Assembly: GCA_902791475.1 (NCBI GenBank)
Contig: CADAWC010000029.1
Span: forward strand, 1 to 64,000
DNA length: 64,000 nt
Direction of reading: 5' to 3'
From: Fibrobacter succinogenes
GTDB lineage: Bacteria; Fibrobacterota; Fibrobacteria; Fibrobacterales; Fibrobacteraceae
The first letter of the stretch is position 1; each line of letters begins with the position of its first letter. Shown in pieces: positions 31,932-40,304 of the stretch. The position numbers and the translations under genes are program-made. The notes beneath the pieces are model-generated. The model was not told the origin of the DNA and made no database searches. It saw only the letters and a program-made list of their open reading frames with translations.

Positions 31932-33796
31932 AGTTTTTCCATCAACTGTTTGGCGACGGATTCCCCGTCAATTTCTAAGATCTTGTAGAGAGCCTTGATT
32001 TCTCCCTGTTCAACGAATCTGTCCGGAAGACCAAACCGGTACAGTTTCTTGTCCGTATAGCCGAGGTCGGACAAAAGTTCCGCAATGGCTGAACCATAGC
32101 CACCCACCTTCGTATTGTCTTCGAGCGTCACAATGACATTGTGGCTGTCAAACAGCGAACGGTAGCATTCCTGGTCGAGCGGCTTAATAAAACGGGCATC
32201 CACAAGCGTCGGGTTGTATCCGTTTTCACGAAGCACGGCGGCTGTTTTCTTGAGTTCATTTGTCATGAAGCCAGCACCCAACAAGAGTATGCCGGAGCCC
32301 TTCTCAAGAATCTTGGGGCTTTTATAGTCGAACGGTCCTTCCGAAGGCTTGAGCTCGGCTTCGAGCGCTGTGCCTCTCGGGTAGCGGATAGCCACGACAC
32401 CTTCCATATCGATGGCGGCAGTCAACATGTCGCGCAGTTCATTTTCGTTGGAAGGTGCCAAAATGGTCATTCCGGGAACAGTCCGCAAGAACGACAAGTC
32501 AAAGGCGCCATGATGCGTCGGACCGTCTGCACCGACAAGGCCGGCACGGTCGAGCACAAGCACCACATGCAAGTTCTGGAGCGCAATGTCGTGGATAATC
32601 TGGTCGTAAGCGCGCTGCATGAACGACGAGTAAATCGCGACCACAGGCACAACGCCATCGCAAGCCATGCCCGCCGCAAACGTGACGGCATGCTCTTCGG
32701 CAATGCCCACGTCAATCACGCGGTCCGGGAGTTCCTTTGCGACGATATCCATGCCGCAGCCCGTAGGCATTGCAGCCGTGATGCCCATGATGCGCTTGTC
32801 CTTGCGAGCAAGCTGCAAAAGCGTATTGCCAAACACGCTCGTGAGAGACGGGTTCGGATTGCCCGGAGCAAGCGGGAGCCCGCTTTCAGGGTCGAACGCA
32901 CCGCAACCGTGATACTTCGTCGGATTCTTTTCGGCAGCGTCAAAACCGCGGCCCTTCTCGGTCAGCACATGAACAAGGCACGGACCCTGCTGCTGCTTGA
33001 CGCGTTCAAGAATCATCACGAGTTCATCAATGTCGTGACCATCAATCGGACCAAAGTAGCGGATGCCCAAGTCTTCAAAGAAGCGGCCAGGCTTCACGGC
33101 GTTCTTCGCCGCATTCTCGACCTGCAAGAAGAGGTCACGGAAGCGAGAACCCAGAATGCCCGGCAAACGGTTCATCAGGCGATCCAGGTCGGTACGCATC
33201 TTGTTGTAAACCGGGTCCGAAATCACGCGGTTCAGGTACTTGCTAAAACCGCCGATGTTCGGGGCGATACTCATCTTGTTATCGTTCAAGATGATGGTCA
33301 TGTTCTGCTTGGAGGCGCCAACGTTATTGATAGCCTCGTAAGCCATACCGCCCGTCATGGAGCCATCTCCAATGACAGCGACCACGTTGTTGTTGCGGTT
33401 GAAATGGTCGCGCGCAACGGCAAAGCCGAGAGCCGCAGAAATAGACGTCGTGGCGTGGCCCGCCCCGAAGCAGTCGTAAACGCTTTCGTTCCTCTTGAGG
33501 AAGCCAGAAATGCCTCCCTGCTGGCGCAAGGTATCGAACCGGTCATAGCGGCCGGTCAATAACTTATGCACGTACGCCTGGTGCCCCACGTCCCACACGA
33601 TCTTATCGTCGGGTGCGTTGAACACGTAATGCAGCGCAAGAGTCAGTTCAACAACGCCAAGGCTCGACGCCAAATGACCACCGTGCTTTGCCACTTGACC
33701 AATGATGGTCTCGCGGATCTGCGCAGCGAGATGGTTCAGTTCCTCGACGGAACAGTGCTTCAAGTCCTGAGGCGACTTAACGTCTTTCAGTTCCAT
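31928..33796 (-). CDS. dxs: 1-deoxy-D-xylulose-5-phosphate synthase
   Basis: A thiamine-diphosphate enzyme that condenses pyruvate and glyceraldehyde 3-phosphate in the first step of the MEP isoprenoid pathway. The 622 residues match the family. Motifs include WDVGHQAYVHKLLTGR, the ThDP motif GDGSMTGGMAYEA...NDN, GPIDGHD, and in the pyrimidine domain DVGIAEEHAVTFAAGMA and DRAGLVGADGPTHHGAFD. It follows ispA with no gap and overlaps the RNA methyltransferase gene by 4 nt. Both ends of prenyl precursor supply are thus in one transcript. Confidence 0.97.
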   Translation of the reverse strand: MELKDVKSPQDLKHCSVEELNHLAAQIRETIIGQVAKHGGHLASSLGVVELTLALHYVFNAPDDKIVWDVGHQAYVHKLLTGRYDRFDTLRQQGGISGFLKRNESVYDCFGAGHATTSISAALGFAVARDHFNRNNNVVAVIGDGSMTGGMAYEAINNVGASKQNMTIILNDNKMSIAPNIGGFSKYLNRVISDPVYNKMRTDLDRLMNRLPGILGSRFRDLFLQVENAAKNAVKPGRFFEDLGIRYFGPIDGHDIDELVMILERVKQQQGPCLVHVLTEKGRGFDAAEKNPTKYHGCGAFDPESGLPLAPGNPNPSLTSVFGNTLLQLARKDKRIMGITAAMPTGCGMDIVAKELPDRVIDVGIAEEHAVTFAAGMACDGVVPVVAIYSSFMQRAYDQIIHDIALQNLHVVLVLDRAGLVGADGPTHHGAFDLSFLRTVPGMTILAPSNENELRDMLTAAIDMEGVVAIRYPRGTALEAELKPSEGPFDYKSPKILEKGSGILLLGAGFMTNELKKTAAVLRENGYNPTLVDARFIKPLDQECYRSLFDSHNVIVTLEDNTKVGGYGSAIAELLSDLGYTDKKLYRFGLPDRFVEQGEIKALYKILEIDGESVAKQLMEKL

Positions 33797-34684
33797 TTAT
33801 TTCACTCGCGTGATGATGTATGCCGCTATAGAACGGAGGATGGAGGTATCGCACGTGAGGCCATCCAGAGCCTTGATGGATTCCTCGTAGAGTTCCCTAG
33901 CGCGTTCCCTAGACTTTTCCAGTCCAACGATGGACGGGTATGTAGCCTTGCCCTTTTCGATGTCAGACCCGGCGTCCTTGCCGAGTTCTTCGGTCGTAGA
34001 GACAATGTCCAGAATGTCATCCACAATCTGGAAGGCAAGCCCGATGGAGCGGCCATAGTTGCGGATGATTTCCATATCCTTTTCGCTTGCGTCTGCAAGC
34101 ATTGCACCCACGAGGAGAGCGGCTTCGATGAGGGCAGCCGTCTTGTGGTAGTGAATGTAATCGACAATTTCGAGGTCTACAGTTTTGCCTTCGCATTCGA
34201 TGTCGGTCATTTCGCCACCGATCATGCCGTACGTGCCGAGCAAGTGAGCAAGGAGCTCGATAGCCTTTGCGTTACCGGTCTTGCCCATCATCTCGAAGGC
34301 GAGGATGCAGAGGGCGTCACCTGCCATCACGGCAGTAGCTTCGCCAAACTTCTTGTGGCTTGTGAGCTTTCCACGGCGGTAGTCGTCGTTGTCGACGCAC
34401 GGAAGGTCATCGTGGATAAGGCTGAACGTGTGGAGCATTTCGAGAGCGCTCGTTGCAAGCCAAATCTTGTCTCCCTTGCCGCCAAACATGTCAAACGCGG
34501 CCTTGGCAAGTCCCGGACGCAAGCGCTTGCCGCCTGCGAACATGGAATAGCGCATAGCCTCGTGCAAACGGCACGGACGGTCCTTTACTGGGGGGAGATG
34601 TTCATCAAACTTCGCCTCGGCATCTTTGGCGATGCGGGCGAGATATTCCTGAGCAATTTTTGCTTCTGATTCAATAGACTGCAT
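33797..34684 (-). CDS. ispA: Farnesyl/geranylgeranyl diphosphate synthase
   Basis: A trans-prenyltransferase of about 295 residues. The first aspartate-rich motif is HDDLPCVDNDDYRRG, the IspA-type DDxxxxD. The second is FQIVDDILD. GGKRLRP and the GGEMTDIE segment also match. It makes C15 or C20 diphosphates for undecaprenyl phosphate and quinones. The start is taken as the ATG at 34684; a GTG at 34714 would add ten residues, and neither has a strong ribosome-binding site. It is the first gene of the operon with dxs. Confidence 0.93.
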   Translation of the reverse strand: MQSIESEAKIAQEYLARIAKDAEAKFDEHLPPVKDRPCRLHEAMRYSMFAGGKRLRPGLAKAAFDMFGGKGDKIWLATSALEMLHTFSLIHDDLPCVDNDDYRRGKLTSHKKFGEATAVMAGDALCILAFEMMGKTGNAKAIELLAHLLGTYGMIGGEMTDIECEGKTVDLEIVDYIHYHKTAALIEAALLVGAMLADASEKDMEIIRNYGRSIGLAFQIVDDILDIVSTTEELGKDAGSDIEKGKATYPSIVGLEKSRERARELYEESIKALDGLTCDTSILRSIAAYIITRVK

Positions 34685-34730
34685 GTGCACAAAGATACTT
34701 AATTCGAGGCGCACTTAAAAGGTCTAATTT

Positions 34731-36359
34731 TTAGAAAAGAGCGCCATAGAGCACTATATCGTCGAGATAGAATTCTGTTCCATTTCTTACGAAGAAATGC
34801 AGCTGGCGGACATCGTCCTTGAGCGTATTCCAAGCGATAAAGCAGTTGCTTACATCCTGGGCGGTATAGCACAAGTCGTCATACTTCACGACGTAGCGCG
34901 TCCATTTCTGCGAATTCAGGTCCTTCCATTCCGAGGCAGCCTTGAGCGAGAGCCCTGCGACTTCGGATTCACGGGTCCAGTTTTCAAGAGACACGCGAAT
35001 CTGGCCCGAGCCCTTGGCATAGAACGAAATAGAATCGAGCCTAGAGAGGTTCCAAGCCTCGTCGCGGAGCATCATGCCGGTCAAAACCCAAGCGTAAATA
35101 TTATTCGTTCCCACCAGGTTGTACTTTCCGTGGAACACCTTGGACTTGCGCTCGTTATCCGTATCGAACGACTTGGACAGAATCTTGGATCCAACAGAAT
35201 CCGTGCTAAAATACCAGTTTCCGGTATCCTTCACGTTTTCGAAATTCTGCATCACGACATACGGGTAATCAAAATCGGCAGCGCCCTTGGAAGGCGCAAT
35301 GCGCTTTGTTACATACAAGCTATCTTTAGTGGTAACAACATAGATATCAAGCGAATCGTTCGTCGGGAGCGTCGGGAGCGTAAACGTTCCTTCTTCGTTC
35401 GTCTTCGTCAAGACGTCAAGGCCATAGACACCCACCCATGCATACTTTTCGCCGGCATGGAGTGTCACACGACTCATGTAGTTCGCCGTTTCCTGGAGCT
35501 TAATCGTATCAAGCGCTGCAATCTGCTTTGCCGAAAGCACCTTGGAATAAGCGGCGCCCGACTGCATCACCGTGAGGCGGTAATCGCCAGACTTCAAGGA
35601 GTCAATGACAAATAGACCATCCTTGTCGGCATAAGCATCTACTTCGGCAATAACATTACTCACGTGCAAAGAATCGACGCGCGCGTCAGCCTTGCGGATT
35701 GCAAGCGATGCATACGGAACAACCTTGCCGTCTGCCACCGCCACAAACTTAACCTTCCCGGCGTACGGGTCCGGCTTTTCGGGCTGGAGGTCAACCATCT
35801 CCGTTTCGTTCGGCGAGAGTTTTACAGACAAGTTATCATAGACCGTGTTGTCGTCACCGCGCAAGAAGTACACCTGCAACGAGTCGTTCGACGGCAACTG
35901 CGAGAGCATAAAGCGGCCGGTCGAATCCGAACGCACAAGCACGTCCATGCCGCGCACGCCCACCCAGACAAAGTCGCAATCTTCAGGCATGTCGGCCAAG
36001 CCGCCAAGAGCGGCCGTCGGTTCAAGACTTACATCGCCCAAGGTCGTATCGCCCGAGTAAAGTCCAGTGTAGGCAGAACCGCCATACACAATCGTCAAGC
36101 GGTACTTGCCTTCCGGAGCCTCGAACGAGAAGTTACCGAGGGAATCCGCGTAGAAGTCCGCGTTCACAATTTCATTAGTAGCGCTATCGGCCGTCGAAGT
36201 GTGATCGACACTCCTGACCGCCACACGTGCATAAGACGCCACAGCGCCATTGCCCAAGTAGGCAATGCCGTTCGTCGTTTCGCTGCCGGGGCCTCCTGCG
36301 ACCTTATCCGAGCAGCTCCAGAGCATAAGAGCTGAAAGTATGCAGGCTAGCCTTTTCAT
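34731..36359 (-). CDS. Lipoprotein with duplicated carboxypeptidase-regulatory-like domains and a CBM-like C-terminus
   Basis: 542 residues, with a lipobox LMLWSC. The region from 25 to 370 holds two similar halves, each with a regulatory-like beta-sandwich (GNFSFEAPEGKYRLTIV; GLFVIDSLKSGDYRLTV) followed by WVGVRGMDVLVRSD or WVGVYGLDVLTKTN. The final 170 residues look like a jelly-roll carbohydrate-binding domain (LDSISFYAKGSGQIRVSLENW ... FYLDDIVLYG). It is probably displayed on the cell surface. Its ATG overlaps the stop of the upstream TIGR02147 regulator gene (ATGA). Pairs of this regulator type with a lipoprotein gene are a Fibrobacter trait. Confidence 0.78.
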   Translation of the reverse strand: MKRLACILSALMLWSCSDKVAGGPGSETTNGIAYLGNGAVASYARVAVRSVDHTSTADSATNEIVNADFYADSLGNFSFEAPEGKYRLTIVYGGSAYTGLYSGDTTLGDVSLEPTAALGGLADMPEDCDFVWVGVRGMDVLVRSDSTGRFMLSQLPSNDSLQVYFLRGDDNTVYDNLSVKLSPNETEMVDLQPEKPDPYAGKVKFVAVADGKVVPYASLAIRKADARVDSLHVSNVIAEVDAYADKDGLFVIDSLKSGDYRLTVMQSGAAYSKVLSAKQIAALDTIKLQETANYMSRVTLHAGEKYAWVGVYGLDVLTKTNEEGTFTLPTLPTNDSLDIYVVTTKDSLYVTKRIAPSKGAADFDYPYVVMQNFENVKDTGNWYFSTDSVGSKILSKSFDTDNERKSKVFHGKYNLVGTNNIYAWVLTGMMLRDEAWNLSRLDSISFYAKGSGQIRVSLENWTRESEVAGLSLKAASEWKDLNSQKWTRYVVKYDDLCYTAQDVSNCFIAWNTLKDDVRQLHFFVRNGTEFYLDDIVLYGALF

Positions 36360-37192
36360 TTTGACTTCTCCTGCAATTTCTTAGTAAATGCAAGCGGGAA
36401 CAGCTGAACGTTCAGCTGGAACACCGTATCGTCCCCCGTGCCATCCTGCGAAAGACGCAGCAAGTCCGAGCGGAACTCCTTGATCTTTTCACGAATGAGC
36501 TGGATATCGTTCATGTTGAACGTCATCGTCACCGTGCTGATATCGCGCAGAGGAGGCGCATGCCGTTCCAGCGATTCACCCGCGAGGCGAATCGTCTCCT
36601 TCTGGAATGTCCGAACCGCTTCGGATCTCCAATTACCACCTGTACTCACAAATGTATCATTCACTTTCCAGTACCCGTCCTTACCCTCAGAAATCATGTT
36701 CAGGTCATGCAGGAGCTGGATAGCGTCCTTAGCCTGTTCCACCGTTATAGGCGGGGTGCACGATTCCGCGAGGCCCTCATAATCATCTTTAAAATTACAA
36801 ATACCGATTACAGAACGGATAGCGTTGTAGTACCAATGGCGGTAAAATTCAAGTTCTTTTTTGGCAAGGCGCTTTAAAGGAATGCCCTTCAGCGCCTGCA
36901 TCTTCTCATAATGGTTCAAGGCTTCCTGGTCGCTTTTCGCGCGGCCGAAGTACACAAGTTCCGACCAGTAGGCAGTTTCCTTTTCGTCAAGCTCGAAGAA
37001 TTCCGCCATCGGCTTGATGAAGTTTACAGCGAGGTGGATTTTCCCTTGCGAAATGCGGAGGAGGTTGCCGGGATCTGCGCCGAGCTTCATTGCCATGTAT
37101 CGCCAGGATATGACGGTCTTACGCTTCTTGAAATCTTCAAAAGCATCCCTAATCCATTCGCGATAATCGGTATATTCAAAAATCGGTTTCAC
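36356..37192 (-). CDS. TIGR02147/DUF4423-family regulator
   Basis: 278 residues from a GTG start with GAGGA 7 nt upstream. The N-terminus has YTDYREWIRDAFEDFKKRK, the signature of the TIGR02147 family first defined as paralogs in Fibrobacter succinogenes. It is followed by a helix-turn-helix-like part (MAMKLGADPGNLLRISQGK) and a helical C-terminal domain of unknown activity. The gene is translationally coupled to the downstream lipoprotein gene, so autoregulation of the pair is plausible. Direct DNA binding is inferred from the HTH. Confidence 0.85.
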   Translation of the reverse strand: MKPIFEYTDYREWIRDAFEDFKKRKTVISWRYMAMKLGADPGNLLRISQGKIHLAVNFIKPMAEFFELDEKETAYWSELVYFGRAKSDQEALNHYEKMQALKGIPLKRLAKKELEFYRHWYYNAIRSVIGICNFKDDYEGLAESCTPPITVEQAKDAIQLLHDLNMISEGKDGYWKVNDTFVSTGGNWRSEAVRTFQKETIRLAGESLERHAPPLRDISTVTMTFNMNDIQLIREKIKEFRSDLLRLSQDGTGDDTVFQLNVQLFPLAFTKKLQEKSK

Positions 37193-37290
37193 AGAAATTC
37201 CTCACGGCGAGCTGCCGACACTAGACAATGCTGGCGGTTTGAACCTCTATAAAGATATCTATATATGGTTCAATAGGTTAGGGTACGCCG

Positions 37291-37662
37291 TTATCGTTCG
37301 TTGTGGAATTTTACAACGGACGCCGAACCGCCAGAGCAAGTCGACTGCCAGGAGCACTCCAACAAATCGCTAAAACGAGTGTCGCCACAGCGACCTTCAA
37401 ACACGAGACCGCCCTTTTCATCTAGCTGGTAAAAGACTTCGTAAGAGATTTCAACGAGCTTGGACTTGAGCACCACCGAATCGCTCATCACCTTCGATGT
37501 GATTTCAATCACACATTTGTCTTTGAACTTCGACGATTCCGCAGCATCGTCAATGGCATTCCAATGGAGCTGAATTTGCTTAAAGTCGTCCACTTCCGGA
37601 TGCTTGGTGCACGAAACGAGCCACAAGACCGAAACTGCGAGAATAAGCCAAATGCGGATCAT
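37291..37662 (-). CDS. Small lipoprotein of unknown function
   Basis: 123 residues with a signal peptide ending in LVSC and a Lys/His/Pro/Asp start to the mature chain. Five further cysteines (two in DKCVIE and GRCGDT, three near ECSWQSTCSGG) suggest disulfides. The gene lies 9 nt downstream of a membrane diguanylate cyclase gene on the same strand, so it may act with that sensor. No family is recognised. Confidence 0.65.
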   Translation of the reverse strand: MIRIWLILAVSVLWLVSCTKHPEVDDFKQIQLHWNAIDDAAESSKFKDKCVIEITSKVMSDSVVLKSKLVEISYEVFYQLDEKGGLVFEGRCGDTRFSDLLECSWQSTCSGGSASVVKFHNER

Positions 37663-37671
37663 CGGGAACCC

Positions 37672-39003
37672 TTAGTGGTTACGCCTGAACGTTGCGACAG
37701 TCACGCGGTTGCGGCCATTTTCCTTAGAAGAGTAGAGAGCCTTGTCCGCACGGGCAATGAGAGACTTCGGGTCTTCGCCAGGCACCATCTCGGTCACACC
37801 GAAGGAGCACGTCACCTGCTGCTGCGTGATAAGCGTCGAGGATTCAACCGCCTTGCGCAACTTCTCGGCGAGGAACGCGGCATTCTGGATGCTCGTATCA
37901 TCGCTCAAGATGACAAATTCTTCACCGCCCCAACGCACGAGCGAGTCCGTATTGCGGATCATGCCCTGCACGAGCTTTGCGAGATTCACGAGAACTTCGT
38001 CACCGACAAGATGTCCGTAAGTGTCGTTCACGTTCTTGAAATGGTCAATGTCGAAAATCATGAACGAGACCGGAGAACCCGTGCGATTGAGCTTTTCCTG
38101 TTCGCGGAGGAGCACGCCACTAAAGCCAGCACGGTTGAGGCAGCCCGTAAGCGGGTCTTCCTTGCTCGACTTTTCGTATTCACTCTTTTCTATTTCGAGA
38201 GCAATGAGGTTCTTCTTGAGTTCCTCTTGCTTTTTCCTGTTGAGAGCGCGTTCGCGGCTGTAGTCAAAGAACCTGATAATCAAGATGATAAGGAAGGTGA
38301 CAAACCAGAGAGCGACAAGCGTCGTCACGAGGTCCACCTGCGAAATCTTCTTGCCCTTGAAGCGAAGCCCCTTGATTTCCCAGCCGCCATAGCCGAGCGG
38401 AGCGTTCGTACCGGTCTGGATTTCAATAAGCGGAATGTTCGAGAGGTCTACACGCGCCTTGTGGACGTTGATTTCGTTCTGGGAGACCCACCAGCCTGCC
38501 ACGCGGAATTCCTGCGGGACAAACACGGCCGGGTACGGTTCCTTGGTCGGGATAAATTCGATTTCGTTGAACTTGAGGGAAGTTTCGTCGTTCTTGCGGT
38601 AAAGGGCGCTATCGTAACCGCGCATGTAAAGACGGACGGAGCCCTCGTTACGCGGCTTGAGCCACACGAATATGCTATCGTAGTTGGAGAGGTCGAGGCC
38701 CATGGTCTTGCCATCGCCGAGGTAAACCTTGATGCCCACGTACGGGTAAGCATAGCCTTCGCGGAGTTCGTATTCGATAAGCACGGAGCTATCGGTGCGC
38801 GTCATGGAAATGGCAGAGGTACCCCCATCAACCGAGTCGGCACTTGCGACCACGTAGGGGTATTCGCCAAGATTGATGTCCAGGACGTCATCTAAGAAAT
38901 GCCTATACGCAAACATGGCTACGGCAGTAACCACAAGGAGCACAATAATCAGGAAATTCATCCTGAAAAGGGCATAAGCTTTTCGCATAACTTTTGAAGA
39001 CAT
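37672..39003 (-). CDS. Membrane diguanylate cyclase with a CBM-like periplasmic domain
   Basis: About 443 residues. One membrane helix near residues 15-35, an ectodomain of about 175 residues, a second helix near 225-245, a short coiled coil and a C-terminal GGDEF domain. The active site is WGGEEF, and an RNTD motif five residues upstream is an intact RxxD inhibitory site. The ectodomain is beta-rich, with a SNYDSIFVWLKPRNEGSVRL segment and GYGGWEIKGLRF near its end. That resembles the jelly-roll carbohydrate-binding modules of fibrolytic enzymes, so sensing of polysaccharide is possible. The ATG at 39003 is preferred to a GTG two codons earlier. It is followed by a small lipoprotein gene after 9 nt. 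Confidence 0.87.
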   Translation of the reverse strand: MSSKVMRKAYALFRMNFLIIVLLVVTAVAMFAYRHFLDDVLDINLGEYPYVVASADSVDGGTSAISMTRTDSSVLIEYELREGYAYPYVGIKVYLGDGKTMGLDLSNYDSIFVWLKPRNEGSVRLYMRGYDSALYRKNDETSLKFNEIEFIPTKEPYPAVFVPQEFRVAGWWVSQNEINVHKARVDLSNIPLIEIQTGTNAPLGYGGWEIKGLRFKGKKISQVDLVTTLVALWFVTFLIILIIRFFDYSRERALNRKKQEELKKNLIALEIEKSEYEKSSKEDPLTGCLNRAGFSGVLLREQEKLNRTGSPVSFMIFDIDHFKNVNDTYGHLVGDEVLVNLAKLVQGMIRNTDSLVRWGGEEFVILSDDTSIQNAAFLAEKLRKAVESSTLITQQQVTCSFGVTEMVPGEDPKSLIARADKALYSSKENGRNRVTVATFRRNH

Positions 39004-39071
39004 AATCACATATCCATTTTTGGCATCAGTGCTTTCTAAATATATAAAAAAGGGTTTTTCCCGTGCCTAAA

Positions 39072-40121
39072 TTATCTTGAAAGCCACCGTCCAAGCCGTG
39101 CTATTATGGGTCTCAGCGTGTTCGCGAGCTCTTCCTGGGAATGGACATCGGGGTGACCATGCAAACCGACATTCGATGTAAACACGTGTTTGTATTCCAA
39201 GTCCTTGTGACCGGCAGCAACTTGTTCATCGTAAATCGACTTAATTGTCGGTCCAAGGTCATCGTTCGGCCAAACTTTCGTGGAAACGAGCAGGAATTTT
39301 ACGCCGGGGTGCGCCTTACGGAGCTTATCAAGCAATTTAGCGTATGCTTTCTTGAATTTTCCTTTATCTGCATACGGCGGATTCCCCTGAAAATCATTGA
39401 TTCCTTCGAAAATTACGATGACTTGCGGGTGGAACTTTTCCAAATTCCAGCGTTCCGGCATCGGATACGAGGTCACGGAGCCCATGACCGTGTAATCATA
39501 GAGGCGTTCGTACGTCCATTCGGGTACCATGTTGTCGTAGTTGCGCACAAGGCCGCGCCCGCTGTAGGCATTGATTTGGTAGTCGGCGTTGAAACCGCTC
39601 GCAAGGAGGTAGGCATAGCTCTTGGAGGCGTTCGTCTTGTCGAATTCGGGAGCGTCTTCGGCAGAGGAGCCTTCGCAGCCATAGCCCGCGGTAAAGGAAT
39701 CGCCGATGAACTCGATGCGACGACTGGACGGCTTGGGGGCTTCGCCAAATTCGCCATCGACGGAAATGCCGTAAAACTTGATTTCGGGAACGCCGCTTTC
39801 GCTAATCTTGATGAAGCGGTACTTATGGAAGGCGCCGTCGTCCTCTACCTTGATCGCGCGTTCTTCCTTGGCATCGACTTCGAACTGGTCGATTTGCCTG
39901 CCGTCGCGGTCAAGGCGCCAGCGGGAATGGCCTTCGACCGTAAACGTAATCTTTGAAGCCTTGGCGTTGAACGTGATGGATGCGGCAGGCGCACTCGCGC
40001 GGCTTACGCCGTTATCATGGGCCCAGCGGCCATTGAACAGAAGGTTTTCCATAGAAGAGGATGCTCCGAAAGAGTACGCGGCAAGCGCACCCAGCAAAAG
40101 GAATATGCGGACGAAATTCAT
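39072..40121 (-). CDS. Carbohydrate esterase, CE2-like SGNH hydrolase
   Basis: 349 residues with a signal peptide (LLLGALAAYSFG). The N-terminal 115 residues are a jelly-roll domain and the rest an SGNH hydrolase with GDSFTAGYG (nucleophile Ser), IFEGINDF (block III) and GHPDVHSQ (catalytic His). The two-domain order and length match CE2 esterases, which remove acetyl groups from plant hemicellulose. There is no added cellulose-binding module. Secretion to the periplasm or cell surface is expected. Confidence 0.88.
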   Translation of the reverse strand: MNFVRIFLLLGALAAYSFGASSSMENLLFNGRWAHDNGVSRASAPAASITFNAKASKITFTVEGHSRWRLDRDGRQIDQFEVDAKEERAIKVEDDGAFHKYRFIKISESGVPEIKFYGISVDGEFGEAPKPSSRRIEFIGDSFTAGYGCEGSSAEDAPEFDKTNASKSYAYLLASGFNADYQINAYSGRGLVRNYDNMVPEWTYERLYDYTVMGSVTSYPMPERWNLEKFHPQVIVIFEGINDFQGNPPYADKGKFKKAYAKLLDKLRKAHPGVKFLLVSTKVWPNDDLGPTIKSIYDEQVAAGHKDLEYKHVFTSNVGLHGHPDVHSQEELANTLRPIIARLGRWLSR

Positions 40122-40142
40122 TGAAGGAATAGTAGAATTTTT

Positions 40143-40275
40143 TAGTTACTAGTTACTAGTCAATAGTTACTAGCAACGTCATTCTGAGCGGTGTAAACCG
40201 CGAAGAATCCAGTCAAATCAGACGGACTTAGAATTCAGTAAAAAGGCGATGCCGGCACAAGGCCGGCATGACAAC
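40143..40275. repeat. Cluster of interspersed repeats (microrepeat, family B, family A)
   Basis: TAGTTACTAGTTACTAGTC words (40143-40173) are followed by CGTCATTCTGAGCGGTG..CGCGAAGAATCCAGT (40177-40213). A family A unit follows, AAAAAGGCGATGCCGGC..GCCGGCATGACAAC (40240-40275). These fill the gap between two genes. Confidence 0.65.
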
Positions 40276-40304
40276 TAAGAAAACGGAGATGGCAATACTA
40301 GCAC

